From: Oculatella sp. LEGE 06141
GTDB taxonomy: Bacteria; Cyanobacteriota; Cyanobacteriia; Elainellales; Elainellaceae
Assembly (NCBI RefSeq): GCF_015207605.1
Contig: NZ_JADEWO010000032.1
Span: 19,644-83,643, forward strand
Direction: 5' to 3'
Length of the DNA stretch: 64,000 nucleotides
A program made the position numbers and the translations under genes. A model generated the notes under the pieces. The model saw only the letters and a program-made list of their open reading frames with translations. It was not told the DNA's origin and made no database searches. Positions 1 to 9,448 of the stretch are shown in pieces (within the stretch, counting starts at the first letter, position 1; each line of letters opens with the position of its first letter).

Positions 1-54
1 GGTGAATCAACTTCCTATTTGGTCGGAACCCGCACCCTCTGACTAATTCCCTCC

Positions 55-996
55 CTACAACATCCACTCCAGCCCGACCCCAACCCGGCTATCCTTATCC
101 TGTGGTGCATTCTGCCGCTGCAACTGAGTCGAGAACCGTAACTGTTGGGTGACGGCATAGCCCACTGAAACGGAGGTAATTCCCACTTCCTCGTCAGGTT
201 GTCCTGGATTTACCCAGGTTTGCGATACCGATAGATCGGCAGCTCCTGTGCGAGACAGCGTCAGTTGCAGCCGCAGTCCCAGATGCAGGCCATCAGTAGT
301 ATAGGCATCCGTTTCCAACCGACGATAGCCTACAACGGGTGCCAGGTTGACATAGTTGCCCAGGGGCAGCACGTAATAGCGCAGGTCAGCTCCATAGGTT
401 TGGCGATCGCCATCCAGCGTGGTTTCCACATCGGCACTAACCGTTGCGCCACTGCGCCCCAGAAACACATCTTCAACGCCAAACTGCACGCCTGCGGCAT
501 CGTCCGTTGACGGAACCTGAACATACCCCAGGTGCAACCGGGTGCGAAAACCAGGGTCGTTCTGCATCTCAGCCTGGACGTTGGGCACCTGCTCCAACCA
601 TCGTTGCAGCACTGGACTGCCCTCGATGATCGCCGGATCGAGGTTGAGCTGTTCTGCTGGAGAACTGGCAGGGAGCGGAGCCACAACAGGGAGCAGCTCT
701 TGCGCTGTTGTTACGTCTCCGGCCTGAGGATGGGTTAGACCCTCTTGCCAGGTCGCCGGATTTGGCTTGCGCTGTACTGTTTTACTGGCAATGGTGTTTG
801 TCCTCTGAAGGGTGAGCGGTTGGGCGATCGCTCCCTCAGCAGCCATCAGGCTAACAACCGCCAGTGCCAACGAAAGGCACGGTAGAAACCAACTGCTTGG
901 AGTTCTGCATCGCTCTCGAACGAAGCCATCCCTGCGGCTGGTGGTACTATTCCCTGCCAAGGGTAAGGTACCCTGGCTATACAATCGTCTATTCAT
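55..996 (-). CDS. Secreted outer-membrane beta-barrel-like protein, unknown function
   Basis: This 313-residue protein has a hydrophobic signal segment around residues 37-57 (LSLALAVVSLMAA followed by AIAQ), so it is probably exported. The C-terminal half alternates polar and hydrophobic residues in short strands (for example GADLRYYVLPLG, LHLGLRLQLTLS, VGYAVTQQLRFSTQL) and ends with a strand like those closing outer-membrane barrels. I infer a small beta-barrel and cannot name a family. The ATG is preceded by no clear ribosome binding site and the n-region is long for a signal peptide, so a later start is possible. It lies downstream of acsF on the same strand but behind a strong terminator, so it is probably transcribed separately. 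Confidence 0.6.
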   Translation of the reverse strand: MNRRLYSQGTLPLAGNSTTSRRDGFVRERCRTPSSWFLPCLSLALAVVSLMAAEGAIAQPLTLQRTNTIASKTVQRKPNPATWQEGLTHPQAGDVTTAQELLPVVAPLPASSPAEQLNLDPAIIEGSPVLQRWLEQVPNVQAEMQNDPGFRTRLHLGYVQVPSTDDAAGVQFGVEDVFLGRSGATVSADVETTLDGDRQTYGADLRYYVLPLGNYVNLAPVVGYRRLETDAYTTDGLHLGLRLQLTLSRTGAADLSVSQTWVNPGQPDEEVGITSVSVGYAVTQQLRFSTQLQRQNAPQDKDSRVGVGLEWML

Positions 997-1056
997 GAAG
1001 CAATGTTGTCAGAATGCCTGCTCATCTGTTGTAACTGACTCGATCAAAAACAGCGC

Positions 1057-1089
1057 AAAAAAAGCGGCTCTGCTTTAAACAGAACCGCT
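1057..1089 (-). terminator. Rho-independent terminator of acsF
   Basis: On the minus strand a 10-bp stem (AGCGGTTCTG with CAGAGCCGCT, one G-U pair) closes a 7-nt loop and is followed by seven T. It begins 24 nt after the acsF stop codon. Confidence 0.85.
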
Positions 1090-1112
1090 ATACCCGAGGG
1101 GTGAAACTAAAC

Positions 1113-2189
1113 CTAACGAGCTTTACCTTGCATCGCAGCCGCATTGATCGGCTTCATGAAATAAAGCCGCACCAAGTTTGCACCAATGGTGACAATGTGA
1201 GGCAGCTTCTGGAAGAACTGAACCACTGTAGGAGCGTTGGAATGACCAGCCGCTTGCAGCTTCAAGTTGGCGGCTGAAGCAGAATCCATCAGTTCAAAGA
1301 ACTTCGGATGGTCTACATCCAAAACCACCGGGAAGACGCGTGCTGCTGTCTCGTTGGTTTTGCGAATAACATGAATGTCGTACTCGCGTGCATCCAGCCC
1401 TAACGATCTGTAGAAATCCGATCGCTGAATATCGTTGAGATACATCGTGGCAAACACCGATAGCAAGAAAAATCGGCTCCAGAGGCGTGCTTTCCAGTCA
1501 TTTAAAAACTGGGGCTGCGACTGCATAATGGCATCAAAGAAATCGCCGTGGCGGTTCTCATCCTGACACCAGTTCTCAAAGAAGCGGAAGATGGGGTAGA
1601 TGCGATCTTCGGGATGAGCCTCAAGATGACGATAAATGGTGATGTATCGCCAATAGCCGATCTTTTCGGACAGGTACGTGGCGTAGAAGATGAACTTGGG
1701 CTTAAAGAAGGTATAGCTGCGGCTCTTGGTCAGAAACCCCAAATCAAGCGACAGGCTAAAATCTGACATCGCTTTGTTGAGGAATCCGGCATGGCGTGCC
1801 TCGTCTCGTGCCATCAGCGTAAAGCACTCGGCCAGAACCGGGCTTTTGTCTTTCAGCCGCCGCCCTAATTCTTTGTAGAGTAGGAAACCAGAAAACTCTG
1901 CCGTGCAAGAGCGCTCTAAAAACTCAATGAAGAGCTGACGAGTTTCGCCATCGATGTGATCCCAGGACTGCTGAAACTCCTCGTCTCGCACGAAATGGTG
2001 GCGGTTGTAGTCTGTTCGAAACTCTTCTAAAATCGCCAGGAGTTCGTCTTCATTGACCGAGATGTCCATTGTTGACATCTCATCAAAGTCTGTCGTGTAG
2101 AAGCGTGGGGTGAGAATGGTTTCCTTCGCTGGAGATTTAACCCCAGGCCGAAGTTCTTCAACATTAGGTTTTTTAAGAGAATCGACCAT
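1113..2189 (-). CDS. acsF: Magnesium-protoporphyrin IX monomethyl ester oxidative cyclase
   Basis: AcsF is the diiron enzyme that uses oxygen to form the isocyclic ring of chlorophyll, turning Mg-protoporphyrin IX monomethyl ester into divinyl protochlorophyllide. The 358-residue protein starts [18 protein letters not shown] as in cyanobacterial homologues and carries the ferritin-like metal motifs DEARHAGF and [10 protein letters not shown] chose the ATG at 2189 because GGAAG sits five bases before it; an in-frame GTG four codons upstream is less likely. Length matches the family. It is a single-gene unit, divergent from the porin gene across a 668-bp spacer. Cyanobacteria often carry a second, low-oxygen isoform; this window shows only one and I cannot tell which isoform it is. 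Confidence 0.96.
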   Translation of the reverse strand: MVDSLKKPNVEELRPGVKSPAKETILTPRFYTTDFDEMSTMDISVNEDELLAILEEFRTDYNRHHFVRDEEFQQSWDHIDGETRQLFIEFLERSCTAEFSGFLLYKELGRRLKDKSPVLAECFTLMARDEARHAGFLNKAMSDFSLSLDLGFLTKSRSYTFFKPKFIFYATYLSEKIGYWRYITIYRHLEAHPEDRIYPIFRFFENWCQDENRHGDFFDAIMQSQPQFLNDWKARLWSRFFLLSVFATMYLNDIQRSDFYRSLGLDAREYDIHVIRKTNETAARVFPVVLDVDHPKFFELMDSASAANLKLQAAGHSNAPTVVQFFQKLPHIVTIGANLVRLYFMKPINAAAMQGKAR

Positions 2190-2278
2190 GTGTACTTCCA
2201 CTCGTTTCTAATCTTCTTTTACCTCAGCCGCCGTGCCCTGAAATGAAACAGCATTCTCGCCAGGCAGCACGCGCCAGG

Positions 2279-2295
2279 ATTACGCTGAACGTAAT
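2279..2295. promoter_or_regulatory. Inverted repeat upstream of acsF, possible operator
   Basis: A perfect 6-bp inverted repeat, ATTACG-CTGAA-CGTAAT, lies about 90 bp upstream of the acsF start. The half-site ATTACG occurs again at 2308-2313. This spacing suits a dimeric regulator, but no known factor is identified from the sequence. Confidence 0.35.
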
Positions 2296-2604
2296 ATGCA
2301 TCAAACTATTACGTCATCAAGTCTACAACGCTACACGAGAGTAAAGGGGGCAGCAGTATTAAGAGTTAATACAAACCGTTATGAGTATGACTTTGAGGTT
2401 GCGATTTAAGTCATTTCGTTGACATTTGTCTTCTTTGTTTCTTACCTTGCCGCCAGCACCCAGATGGATAAAGCGCCACAGTATCAATGCGACTCGTCTC
2501 TGGACAATTTATTGCGACCTTAACCTAACCTTTGTTCCCTGTTCAGATCATCTTTAGTTTTGGCTGCTAATCTCGTGTTGCAATGGCAAAATGCTTCTTT
2601 GTAA

Positions 2605-2720
2605 GGGGCGGCGTTGCTGAACGATGGTATGCAAGCAATGAGGTTGCCCCTGTAGGGGGTAATACCTTATAGGGGCATACCTTGCCTGTGCAAGGTTAAT
2701 CCATCAAATCAGCAATGCCC
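2605..2720. repeat. MITE-like palindromic element (candidate)
   Basis: The ends are imperfect terminal inverted repeats (CGGCGTTGCTGA on the left, complement of TCAGCAATGCCC on the right, 10 of 12 positions matching). Inside, AGGGGCATACC pairs with GGTAT and GCCCCT on the left side, so the whole element of about 116 bp folds into a branched hairpin. There is no coding frame. A target-site duplication is not obvious. Confidence 0.4.
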
Positions 2721-2857
2721 TGCTTGGAAAGATGCCATTGAATCAACCAGATGGTTTCGTTAGATTGACCTGCTTTTGAATCGTCTGGATTGATTGGCCG
2801 AAATTTGTGCTTGAAACTGAAGCTATTTACGTCATTTTTGGGTGGGGAGTGTTTGCT

Positions 2858-4567
2858 ATGGTGTCGAAGGGTTTAACAAAAGCTTGGTTCGTGGCTCCGC
2901 TGATTGGAAGCGTGGTTGTGCTGGCTACGTTTCCAGCATTGGCTTCTGAGATGGGAACTGATGCTTTATCTGAATCAGAATTGTCAGCCACAGAAGTCGA
3001 TCGCCTTGATTTTCCAACAGAGATGGCGGATCAATCGGCTACCGATTTTTCAACACAACAGACGTTGATTGAGCCGTCTGCTGTGGGTGGCGTTGATGCA
3101 ATTGAAGCATTGCCCGCAACCTCAGAAATGACAGACGTTTCGTCGCTGGAGCAGATCGATTCAACACGCCAGATGGGGCAGGTTACGTCCATCTCGCAGT
3201 TATCAGATGTGCAGCCGACCGACTGGGCATTCCAGGCTTTGCAATCGCTGGTGGAACGCTATGGGGTCATTGCGGGTTATCCAGATGGCACGTACCGGGG
3301 CAACCGGGCAATGACTCGCTATGAATTTGCGGCGGGCTTAAACGCGGCGCTCGATCGCGTCAATGAGCTGATTGCCGCCGGGTTGGCCGATGCTGTTACC
3401 CGTGAAGACCTGGCAACGCTGCAACGGTTACAAGAAGAATTTGCTGCTGAACTAGCGACGCTGCGGGGTCGAGTAGATGCCCTTGAAGCGCGTACTGCTG
3501 AGCTGGAAGCCAACCAGTTTTCAACCACAACGGTGTTACAAGGTCGTACCCAATTCCTTGTTTCTGCACCTTTTGAGGAAGATGAACAATTTGATGATCA
3601 GGTGATTTTTGGGTATCGAGTTCGCCTTAATTTTGACACTAGCTTCTTTGGCGAAGACCGCTTGAGAACCCGGTTAGAGGCAGAAGACTTGCAACAGTTT
3701 GAAGGAGATCCTCTCGGCTTCCAAGCTGGGGGTAACAGCGAAGGTAATTTTCGCTTGGATGACTTGATTTATACCCTCCCAGCAGGCGATCGCGTTGGCT
3801 TTACCATTGGTGCTATTGGTCTAGACATTGATGATCTGGTTCCTAACGTCACCTATCCTCTCGGTGCTAGCTCAGATACGGGTGCAATTTCTGAGTTTGC
3901 CGATCCGCGTCAATATGAGCAAGGGTTTGCAGGCAGTGGTGCGGGTGCTGGCATCGAGTTTCAGCTCATTGACAACGACAACTTTGGGCTTAACCTGGCG
4001 GGTGGTTACGTAGCAGATGATCCAAACAATCCGGATGCTGGCAATGGGTTCTTCAACGGAGACTATAGCGCGATCGCCCAGTTAACCTTCACTAGCGGCT
4101 TTGTAGATGCGGCATTAACCTACGTCAATGCCTATTCTGGCTCTCCCTTTGATGTTGATATTTACACAGTGGAGGGGCCAGCCGTAGCCAATACTTACGG
4201 TGGACAGATCAACTTCAAACTGTTCGATGATGCTGTTCAAATTGGGGGGGGTGCGGCTTATACCGACGTTGATGGGATTGGTGCCAGAGATGATTACGAT
4301 CTTTGGAGTTATCAAGGAACGCTTGCCTTTCCCGATCTGGGAGGAGAAGGGAATTTGCTAGGTATCCTGGCTGGTGTACCGTCCTATACGCGCGATTTGC
4401 CAGGGCAATCTAGAGACACTGCCTTCCTCGCTGAGGTCTTCTATCGCTATGCTCTCAACGACAACATTGCGCTGACACCAAGCATTATCTACATCTCCGA
4501 TCCGTTCAACGACAATGAGAACGATGAGACGTTCATTGGTTCACTCCGAACAACCTTTAGCTTCTAG
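2858..4567 (+). CDS. SLH-domain cyanobacterial porin (iron uptake porin / SomA-SomB type)
   Basis: This is the major type of cyanobacterial outer-membrane porin, which lets small solutes and ions, including iron in tested homologues, cross the outer membrane. A signal peptide (residues 1-30, GSVVVLATFPALASE) is followed by a linker. An S-layer homology domain starts with DVQPTDWAFQALQSLVERYG and continues through YPDGTYRGNRAMTRYEFA; it binds peptidoglycan-linked polymer. A short coiled coil (LRGRVDALEARTAELEAN) leads into a C-terminal beta-barrel ending in a strand with final Phe. The ATG at 2858 has GGGGAG eight bases upstream, so I prefer it over an in-frame GTG at 2807. Length (569 aa) is normal. 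It is monocistronic with its own terminator. Confidence 0.93.
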   Translation: MVSKGLTKAWFVAPLIGSVVVLATFPALASEMGTDALSESELSATEVDRLDFPTEMADQSATDFSTQQTLIEPSAVGGVDAIEALPATSEMTDVSSLEQIDSTRQMGQVTSISQLSDVQPTDWAFQALQSLVERYGVIAGYPDGTYRGNRAMTRYEFAAGLNAALDRVNELIAAGLADAVTREDLATLQRLQEEFAAELATLRGRVDALEARTAELEANQFSTTTVLQGRTQFLVSAPFEEDEQFDDQVIFGYRVRLNFDTSFFGEDRLRTRLEAEDLQQFEGDPLGFQAGGNSEGNFRLDDLIYTLPAGDRVGFTIGAIGLDIDDLVPNVTYPLGASSDTGAISEFADPRQYEQGFAGSGAGAGIEFQLIDNDNFGLNLAGGYVADDPNNPDAGNGFFNGDYSAIAQLTFTSGFVDAALTYVNAYSGSPFDVDIYTVEGPAVANTYGGQINFKLFDDAVQIGGGAAYTDVDGIGARDDYDLWSYQGTLAFPDLGGEGNLLGILAGVPSYTRDLPGQSRDTAFLAEVFYRYALNDNIALTPSIIYISDPFNDNENDETFIGSLRTTFSF

Positions 4568-4661
4568 CCATTAGCTAAACGCCTGGTTGCTCCTTGACGG
4601 TGTGGCAGATGGGTTAAGCCTCATCTCACACCGAATATCTCAATGTCGGACTATAAACTCC

Positions 4662-4686
4662 AGCCCCGCTCGCGAGCGGGGCTTTT
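4662..4686 (+). terminator. Rho-independent terminator of the porin gene
   Basis: A perfect 22-bp palindrome, centred on CTCGCGAG with arms AGCCCCG and CGGGGCT, is followed by TTTT. It lies about 95 nt after the porin stop codon. Confidence 0.85.
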
Positions 4687-4917
4687 CTGTGGAAGTCGTT
4701 CAGGTTGGCGGTACGATCGCCCCTCAGATAAAGCTTTTTTGGATAATCGTGTCATTTTTCGCCCGTCTTAGAATAGCGCTTTTATAATTGATGCAGTGTT
4801 CTTCAGGATCTTAGTCACCCCAACTAAGCCACGGTTCGTCTAGCCCCAACATTGAGCCGAGAACCAATTAGCCGTTTCTCTTATCAATTCCATTCAGCAG
4901 CTTTGAGGCGATCGCAG

Positions 4918-5448
4918 ATGAATGACACCAAAACCAGCTATCTATTGTGGCTCGGCGTTTTCTTTGGAGCAGCCGGACTTCATCGTCTCCACAATCGGAA
5001 GATTGCGTCTGGGTTGCTTTGGTTTTGCACCTACGGATTGTTTGGCGTTGGACAGTTGGTTGACCTGTTCCTGATTCCCAACATGGTTGAAGAGCACAAC
5101 TTGCGGCTACGAGCCAAACTGGGTACCTCTCCTACAGGAGTCCCTCTGAACCAGTCCACTATTCAATTTGTCATACCACCAGAGGCGATCGCCCAATCGG
5201 GGCCACCATCTGTCTCGTCCCAGTCGGCTGAGGCAAAATCGTTGACCCGCGAACAGATGATGATTAAGTTGCTGAAGTCGGCAGAGTCCCGAGGCGGCAA
5301 AATTTCTGTCACACAAGGCGTACTCGATACAGGGTTGGGGTTTGAAGAAGTTGAAGCAATCCTGAAAGATATGTCTCGGTTGGGATATGTGGCGATCGAA
5401 AATCATCCGTCTACAGGCGTTGTCACCTACAACTTCCTGGAGCTGTAA
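4918..5448 (+). CDS. TM2 domain-containing membrane protein
   Basis: The first 75 residues form a TM2 domain: two membrane helices (YLLWLGVFFGAAGLHRLHN and ASGLLWFCTYGLFGVGQLVD) joined by a short turn with the typical GLHR and DLFLIP motifs. The remaining 100 residues are soluble; the end (REQMMIKLLKSAESRGGKISVTQ onward, with LGYVAIEN) looks like a small winged-helix fold. TM2 proteins have no established biochemical role in cyanobacteria. I chose the ATG at 4918, with GAGG nine bases upstream and the usual KTSYLLW beginning, over an in-frame TTG at 4852. The gene stands alone, with a possible terminator just after it. Confidence 0.8.
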   Translation: MNDTKTSYLLWLGVFFGAAGLHRLHNRKIASGLLWFCTYGLFGVGQLVDLFLIPNMVEEHNLRLRAKLGTSPTGVPLNQSTIQFVIPPEAIAQSGPPSVSSQSAEAKSLTREQMMIKLLKSAESRGGKISVTQGVLDTGLGFEEVEAILKDMSRLGYVAIENHPSTGVVTYNFLEL

Positions 5449-5471
5449 TAGTTTCAATGTTGGTGCAGCCA

Positions 5472-5510
5472 GGCTCTGACCCCAGTAACAGAGCCAACTC
5501 TCGTTTCTTT
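5472..5510 (+). terminator. Probable terminator of the TM2 gene
   Basis: The stem GGCTCTG with CAGAGCC (7 bp, 10-nt loop) begins 24 nt after the stop codon and is followed by a T-rich but interrupted stretch, so termination may be weak. Confidence 0.5.
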
Positions 5511-5956
5511 AGCCTCATTGAACTGCATTAATAGTTAGGGTTACTCGTTTCAAACTATTAGTAACTCTACCTTGCGATGTGTTCTGCTCCACCTGAGGAT
5601 AGTTGCAAACCAGGGTAGAAAATAGGTTTGCTATTAATAGATACACTTGGTAGAAAAATCGCTAGAAGCCAGCGCTAGCGCTAGGCTGAATCTAGACTTT
5701 TAATAAACACTGAAACAGTTGTGCAGCACTATCTAACTCTTAGAGCTGGCTCCATTTCTGTTTCACTTTTACACGTTGATAATCGCTTAAACGTTGCGTC
5801 ATTTCATTCAATTCAGCTTTTTCATCTGCGGCAGCATAACAGTTGCCGACGGATTGTCGTGGTTGGTTGGATCTGTTTCGTTTTAGTTCAGATTTAGTTC
5901 AAAGCCTCTGTTTTTTAGCTGTTTGATATACGCCAATTCATGTCTGTATAAGACAA
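5511..5956. other. Intergenic leader of the hybrid kinase gene
   Basis: I see no gene here. There is a palindrome AGCGCTAGCGCT at 5671-5682 inside a short AGCC/GGCT hairpin, and AT-rich sequence that should contain the kinase promoter. Confidence 0.5.
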
Positions 5957-8900
5957 ATGATTTACCCAAACTCGTCCGCAAGTTCACTCAGTTCTCAGCC
6001 TGTCAAGGTCGAAAGTCCACCGCTGTTGCGATCGCCCAAGGCGATTATTGGGCTGGTAGGTCTGGCTATTGTCTATTTTATGCTAGCCAGGCTAACCCTT
6101 TCGGTACTCCATAGCAACGAACTCATTTCCCCGGTGTGGTCTCCAGCAGGCTTCAATCTTGGCATCCTGCTGCTAATTGGCAGGCTGGGATTACCCATTG
6201 TTGGGCTAAGCAGTGCCGGGTTTGTGCTCTCGCTGGGGTTGCCGTGGAGTGTTGCCGTTGGCATGACCGTTGGCATTACGCTTCAGGCGTTGGCAGCGGC
6301 GACACTGTTACGTCGCACTCGCTTCAACGTCCAGCTTAGCCAGGTGCGGGATGTGGGAGGGCTGGTGCTGTTTGGGGGGCTGTTCTCCACCCCGATCGCG
6401 CCAGTGGTAGGGTTTATTAGCCTGTGGCTGGGTGGCGTTTATACCTGGAATCAATTTCCAGAACTCGTTGGAGAGTGGTGGTTGAGTGATGCCATTTCGG
6501 TTCTGGTTGTTACTCCGGTTTTATTGAGCTGGTTTATGCCGTTGCCTCAGGGTAAACCTGTGGATGATACTATCCCACGGCTGCAACGAGTGGTTGAAAT
6601 CGTTCTCTGGTTCTTGTTGCTAATTACGCTGAGTTGGTTGGGGTTTATTTGCTCTTGCTACCCAGGGTCAACCCTTTACCCAATTGAATATCTGCCGTTC
6701 CCGCTGGTTATTTGGGCGGCTCTACGGTTGGGGCAACGGGGAACCACGTTGAGTAATTTGATGATTGCGGCGATCGCAGCGTGGGGGGCGACCCAGGGCA
6801 GCAGTTTGTCTTGGGCAAGCGGGGAGTTGCGATCGATCGTGTTTCTACAAGCCTTTTTAGGTGTAATAACCGTCACAGGCTTGTTGCTGGCAGCAACCGT
6901 CTCCGAACGGCAGCAGGCGATCGATCAGCTTCAAGTATTGGCAGATGACCTCGATCGGCAAGTGGTAGAGCGCAGCGAGCAACTCAAGGCCAGCGAAGCG
7001 CGAGCCAGCCAACTGATCGAGTCGAACCTGATTGGGATTGTGTTTTGGGATGGACAGGGCAACATCCTGGAAGCTAATCAAGCTTTTTGTACTCTAATCG
7101 GCTATAGCTGCGACGAAGTCATGCGCGGAGAGGTAAATTGGCTAGAAGTAGTGCCACCGGAACGGCGATATCTCGACCAGCAATGGCTGAGAGAGATGCG
7201 CCATGCAGAACAACACTCTCCGCTTGAAACAGAGTATATCCGTAAAGACGGTCAGCGGGTGCCTGCCCTGGTGGGTGCCACGTTTCTAGAAGGATCGGAT
7301 AATTTTGGCTTTAGTTTCGTGCTCGATCTGACGGAATACAAACGGACGCGAACGGCATTAGAAGAGAGCGAAAAGCGATTCCGGCGGCTGGTTGAGTCCA
7401 ATATGTTTGGTGTCGTTTTTGGCAATTTCAACGATGGAATTCGCTATGCCAATGACTACTTTCTGCAAATGATGCACTACAGCAAAGACGAGCTGCTTTC
7501 TGGAAAAATTCAGTGGAAACAGCTTACCCCATCAGAGTTTCAAAATTCTGATGCCCGCAGTGCTAAAGAGTTAAAGACGCTCGGAGTTTGTACTCCTATC
7601 GAGAAAAACTATACCCGCGACGATGGCAGCCAGATTCCGGTACTTATTGGAGGTGCCTTACTGCAAGAACCATACGACCAGCAGCAAGAGCTAATTGCTT
7701 TCTACTTAGATCTGAGCGAGCGTAAACGAACAGAAGAAGCCCTGCGTCTGCTAGCGGAGGTGGGAACGGTGCTGACGACCTCACTCGATTACAAGAATAC
7801 GTTGAAGCGCATTGCCAGATTAGCAGTTCCCGGCCTGGCTGATTATTGCCTCATCTTTACGGTGGAAGAGTCTAACTCCATTCGGTGTCTTGCCGCTACC
7901 CATGTGCTTCCTGAGTGCGAAACCCTGTTGCACCAGCTCGAACCGCTGGGGCCGGCACCGCTCGAGGATACCAATCCGTTGATCATGAAAGTGATGCGGA
8001 GTGGGCGATCGCGCTTTATCCCAGAGGTAGCCAGGTTGCCAATACCTGAATTGATGCATACGGAACAACTGGTCACAGCTCAGCCCGAGCTATGGCCCAC
8101 TTCACTGATGTTGGTGCCTCTGACGGCACGAGGCAGAACCCTGGGGGTATTAGTCTTAGCCACCACAGAATCCAAGCGACACTATGAACCCATTGATTTA
8201 GCGCTAGCCGAAGATGTGGCACGACGCGTAGGCATGGCGATGGATAATGCGCGGCTCTATCGTCAGGCGCAAGAAGTCAATCGCATTAAGGACGAGTTTT
8301 TGGCGACCCTATCCCATGAGTTGCGATCGCCTCTCAACGGCATTTTAGGATGGGCACAACTGCTGCGCCGACGGCAGTTCGATCAGGCAACCGCCGCACA
8401 GGGGTTAGAAACGATTGAGCGCAATGCTAAGGCACAAGTGCAGCTCATTGACGACCTGTTAGATATTTCTCGCATCATTCGAGGCAAGCTGCGGCTCAAT
8501 GTCCGTCCGATGGACTTGCCGCCCGTCATTGAAGCCGCTATTGAAGCTATGCGCCCAGCCGCCGATGCTAAAGGTATTCTGCTGCAAAGCCGCTTAGACA
8601 GCACCGCTGGCCCTGTTTCTGGCGACCCCGATCGCCTGCAACAGATGTTATGGAACTTATTGTCTAATGCCATCAAGTTTACCCCCCAGGGAGGCCGGGT
8701 TGAGGTTCGTTTAAGCCGAACGAGCCGATATGCCGAGATTGCTGTAATCGATACTGGCCGAGGCATCAATCCTGAGTTTCTGCCCTATGTGTTCGAGCGG
8801 TTCCGGCAGGCAGACGGTTCCATCACCCGTTCTCACGGTGGCTTAGGGTTAGGTTTGGCGATCGTCCGTCATTTAACCGAGCTACATGGGGGAATGGTGC

Positions 8901-9424
8901 AGGCGGTTAGCTCTGGTGAAGGAGAAGGGGCGACGTTTACGGTCAAACTGCCGCTTATGGCTGTGGTTCAAGAGACTCATCAAACGTTAGAACCCAGCCA
9001 GACTGCTTACAATAGTGAGATCCCTTCGGTCTGCTCGCCTTCGCTAGACGGGGTGCGGGTGCTGGTGGTTGACGATGAACTGGACGCGAGGGATTTGGTA
9101 TCGGCCATTTTGGAAGACTGTGGTGCTAATGTTGCCACCGTAGCCTCGACGCAGGAGGCGATCGCCATTCTCCACGACTTTTCGCCCCATGTTTTGGTCA
9201 GCGATATTGGAATGCCCAATGAAGATGGCTACTCGCTGATTCGCCAAATTCGATCGCGGCAACCCGATCAGTACAGTAAAATACCAGCCGTGGCTCTTAC
9301 CGCCTACGCCCGTCAGGAAGACCGTAGGCAAGCTTTGCTGGCCGGGTTCCAAACCCATATCCCTAAACCGGTCAACCCAACCGAACTGATTGTTGTCGTT
9401 GGCACCCTGGCAGGACGGGACTAG
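5957..9424 (+). CDS. MASE1-PAS-PAS-GAF hybrid sensor histidine kinase
   Basis: This 1155-residue sensor carries, in order: a MASE1 membrane sensor domain with about eight helices (residues 25-320), a short coiled coil, two PAS domains (about 348-470 and 471-590), a GAF domain (about 610-770), a HisKA domain with the H-box FLATLSHELRSPLNGI (His near 787), a HATPase domain (NLLSNAIKFTP, DTGRGI, GLGLGLAIV) and a C-terminal receiver domain with VVDDE, phospho-acceptor Asp in LVSDIGMPNEDG and Lys in IPKPVNP. All catalytic motifs look intact. The ligand is unknown; MASE1 domains are membrane sensors. No response regulator or output gene is adjacent, so it probably acts through a phosphorelay with a partner elsewhere. 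Confidence 0.93.
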   Translation: MIYPNSSASSLSSQPVKVESPPLLRSPKAIIGLVGLAIVYFMLARLTLSVLHSNELISPVWSPAGFNLGILLLIGRLGLPIVGLSSAGFVLSLGLPWSVAVGMTVGITLQALAAATLLRRTRFNVQLSQVRDVGGLVLFGGLFSTPIAPVVGFISLWLGGVYTWNQFPELVGEWWLSDAISVLVVTPVLLSWFMPLPQGKPVDDTIPRLQRVVEIVLWFLLLITLSWLGFICSCYPGSTLYPIEYLPFPLVIWAALRLGQRGTTLSNLMIAAIAAWGATQGSSLSWASGELRSIVFLQAFLGVITVTGLLLAATVSERQQAIDQLQVLADDLDRQVVERSEQLKASEARASQLIESNLIGIVFWDGQGNILEANQAFCTLIGYSCDEVMRGEVNWLEVVPPERRYLDQQWLREMRHAEQHSPLETEYIRKDGQRVPALVGATFLEGSDNFGFSFVLDLTEYKRTRTALEESEKRFRRLVESNMFGVVFGNFNDGIRYANDYFLQMMHYSKDELLSGKIQWKQLTPSEFQNSDARSAKELKTLGVCTPIEKNYTRDDGSQIPVLIGGALLQEPYDQQQELIAFYLDLSERKRTEEALRLLAEVGTVLTTSLDYKNTLKRIARLAVPGLADYCLIFTVEESNSIRCLAATHVLPECETLLHQLEPLGPAPLEDTNPLIMKVMRSGRSRFIPEVARLPIPELMHTEQLVTAQPELWPTSLMLVPLTARGRTLGVLVLATTESKRHYEPIDLALAEDVARRVGMAMDNARLYRQAQEVNRIKDEFLATLSHELRSPLNGILGWAQLLRRRQFDQATAAQGLETIERNAKAQVQLIDDLLDISRIIRGKLRLNVRPMDLPPVIEAAIEAMRPAADAKGILLQSRLDSTAGPVSGDPDRLQQMLWNLLSNAIKFTPQGGRVEVRLSRTSRYAEIAVIDTGRGINPEFLPYVFERFRQADGSITRSHGGLGLGLAIVRHLTELHGGMVQAVSSGEGEGATFTVKLPLMAVVQETHQTLEPSQTAYNSEIPSVCSPSLDGVRVLVVDDELDARDLVSAILEDCGANVATVASTQEAIAILHDFSPHVLVSDIGMPNEDGYSLIRQIRSRQPDQYSKIPAVALTAYARQEDRRQALLAGFQTHIPKPVNPTELIVVVGTLAGRD

Positions 9425-9448
9425 TCTATATCTACTCAATTGAGCGTT

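Larger units (their letters stand above)
2190..2857. other. Intergenic region between acsF and the porin gene
   Basis: This 668-bp spacer holds no convincing gene. It must contain the divergent promoters of acsF and the porin gene. An inverted repeat lies near acsF and a MITE-like palindromic element near the porin gene; both are listed separately. Confidence 0.6.
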
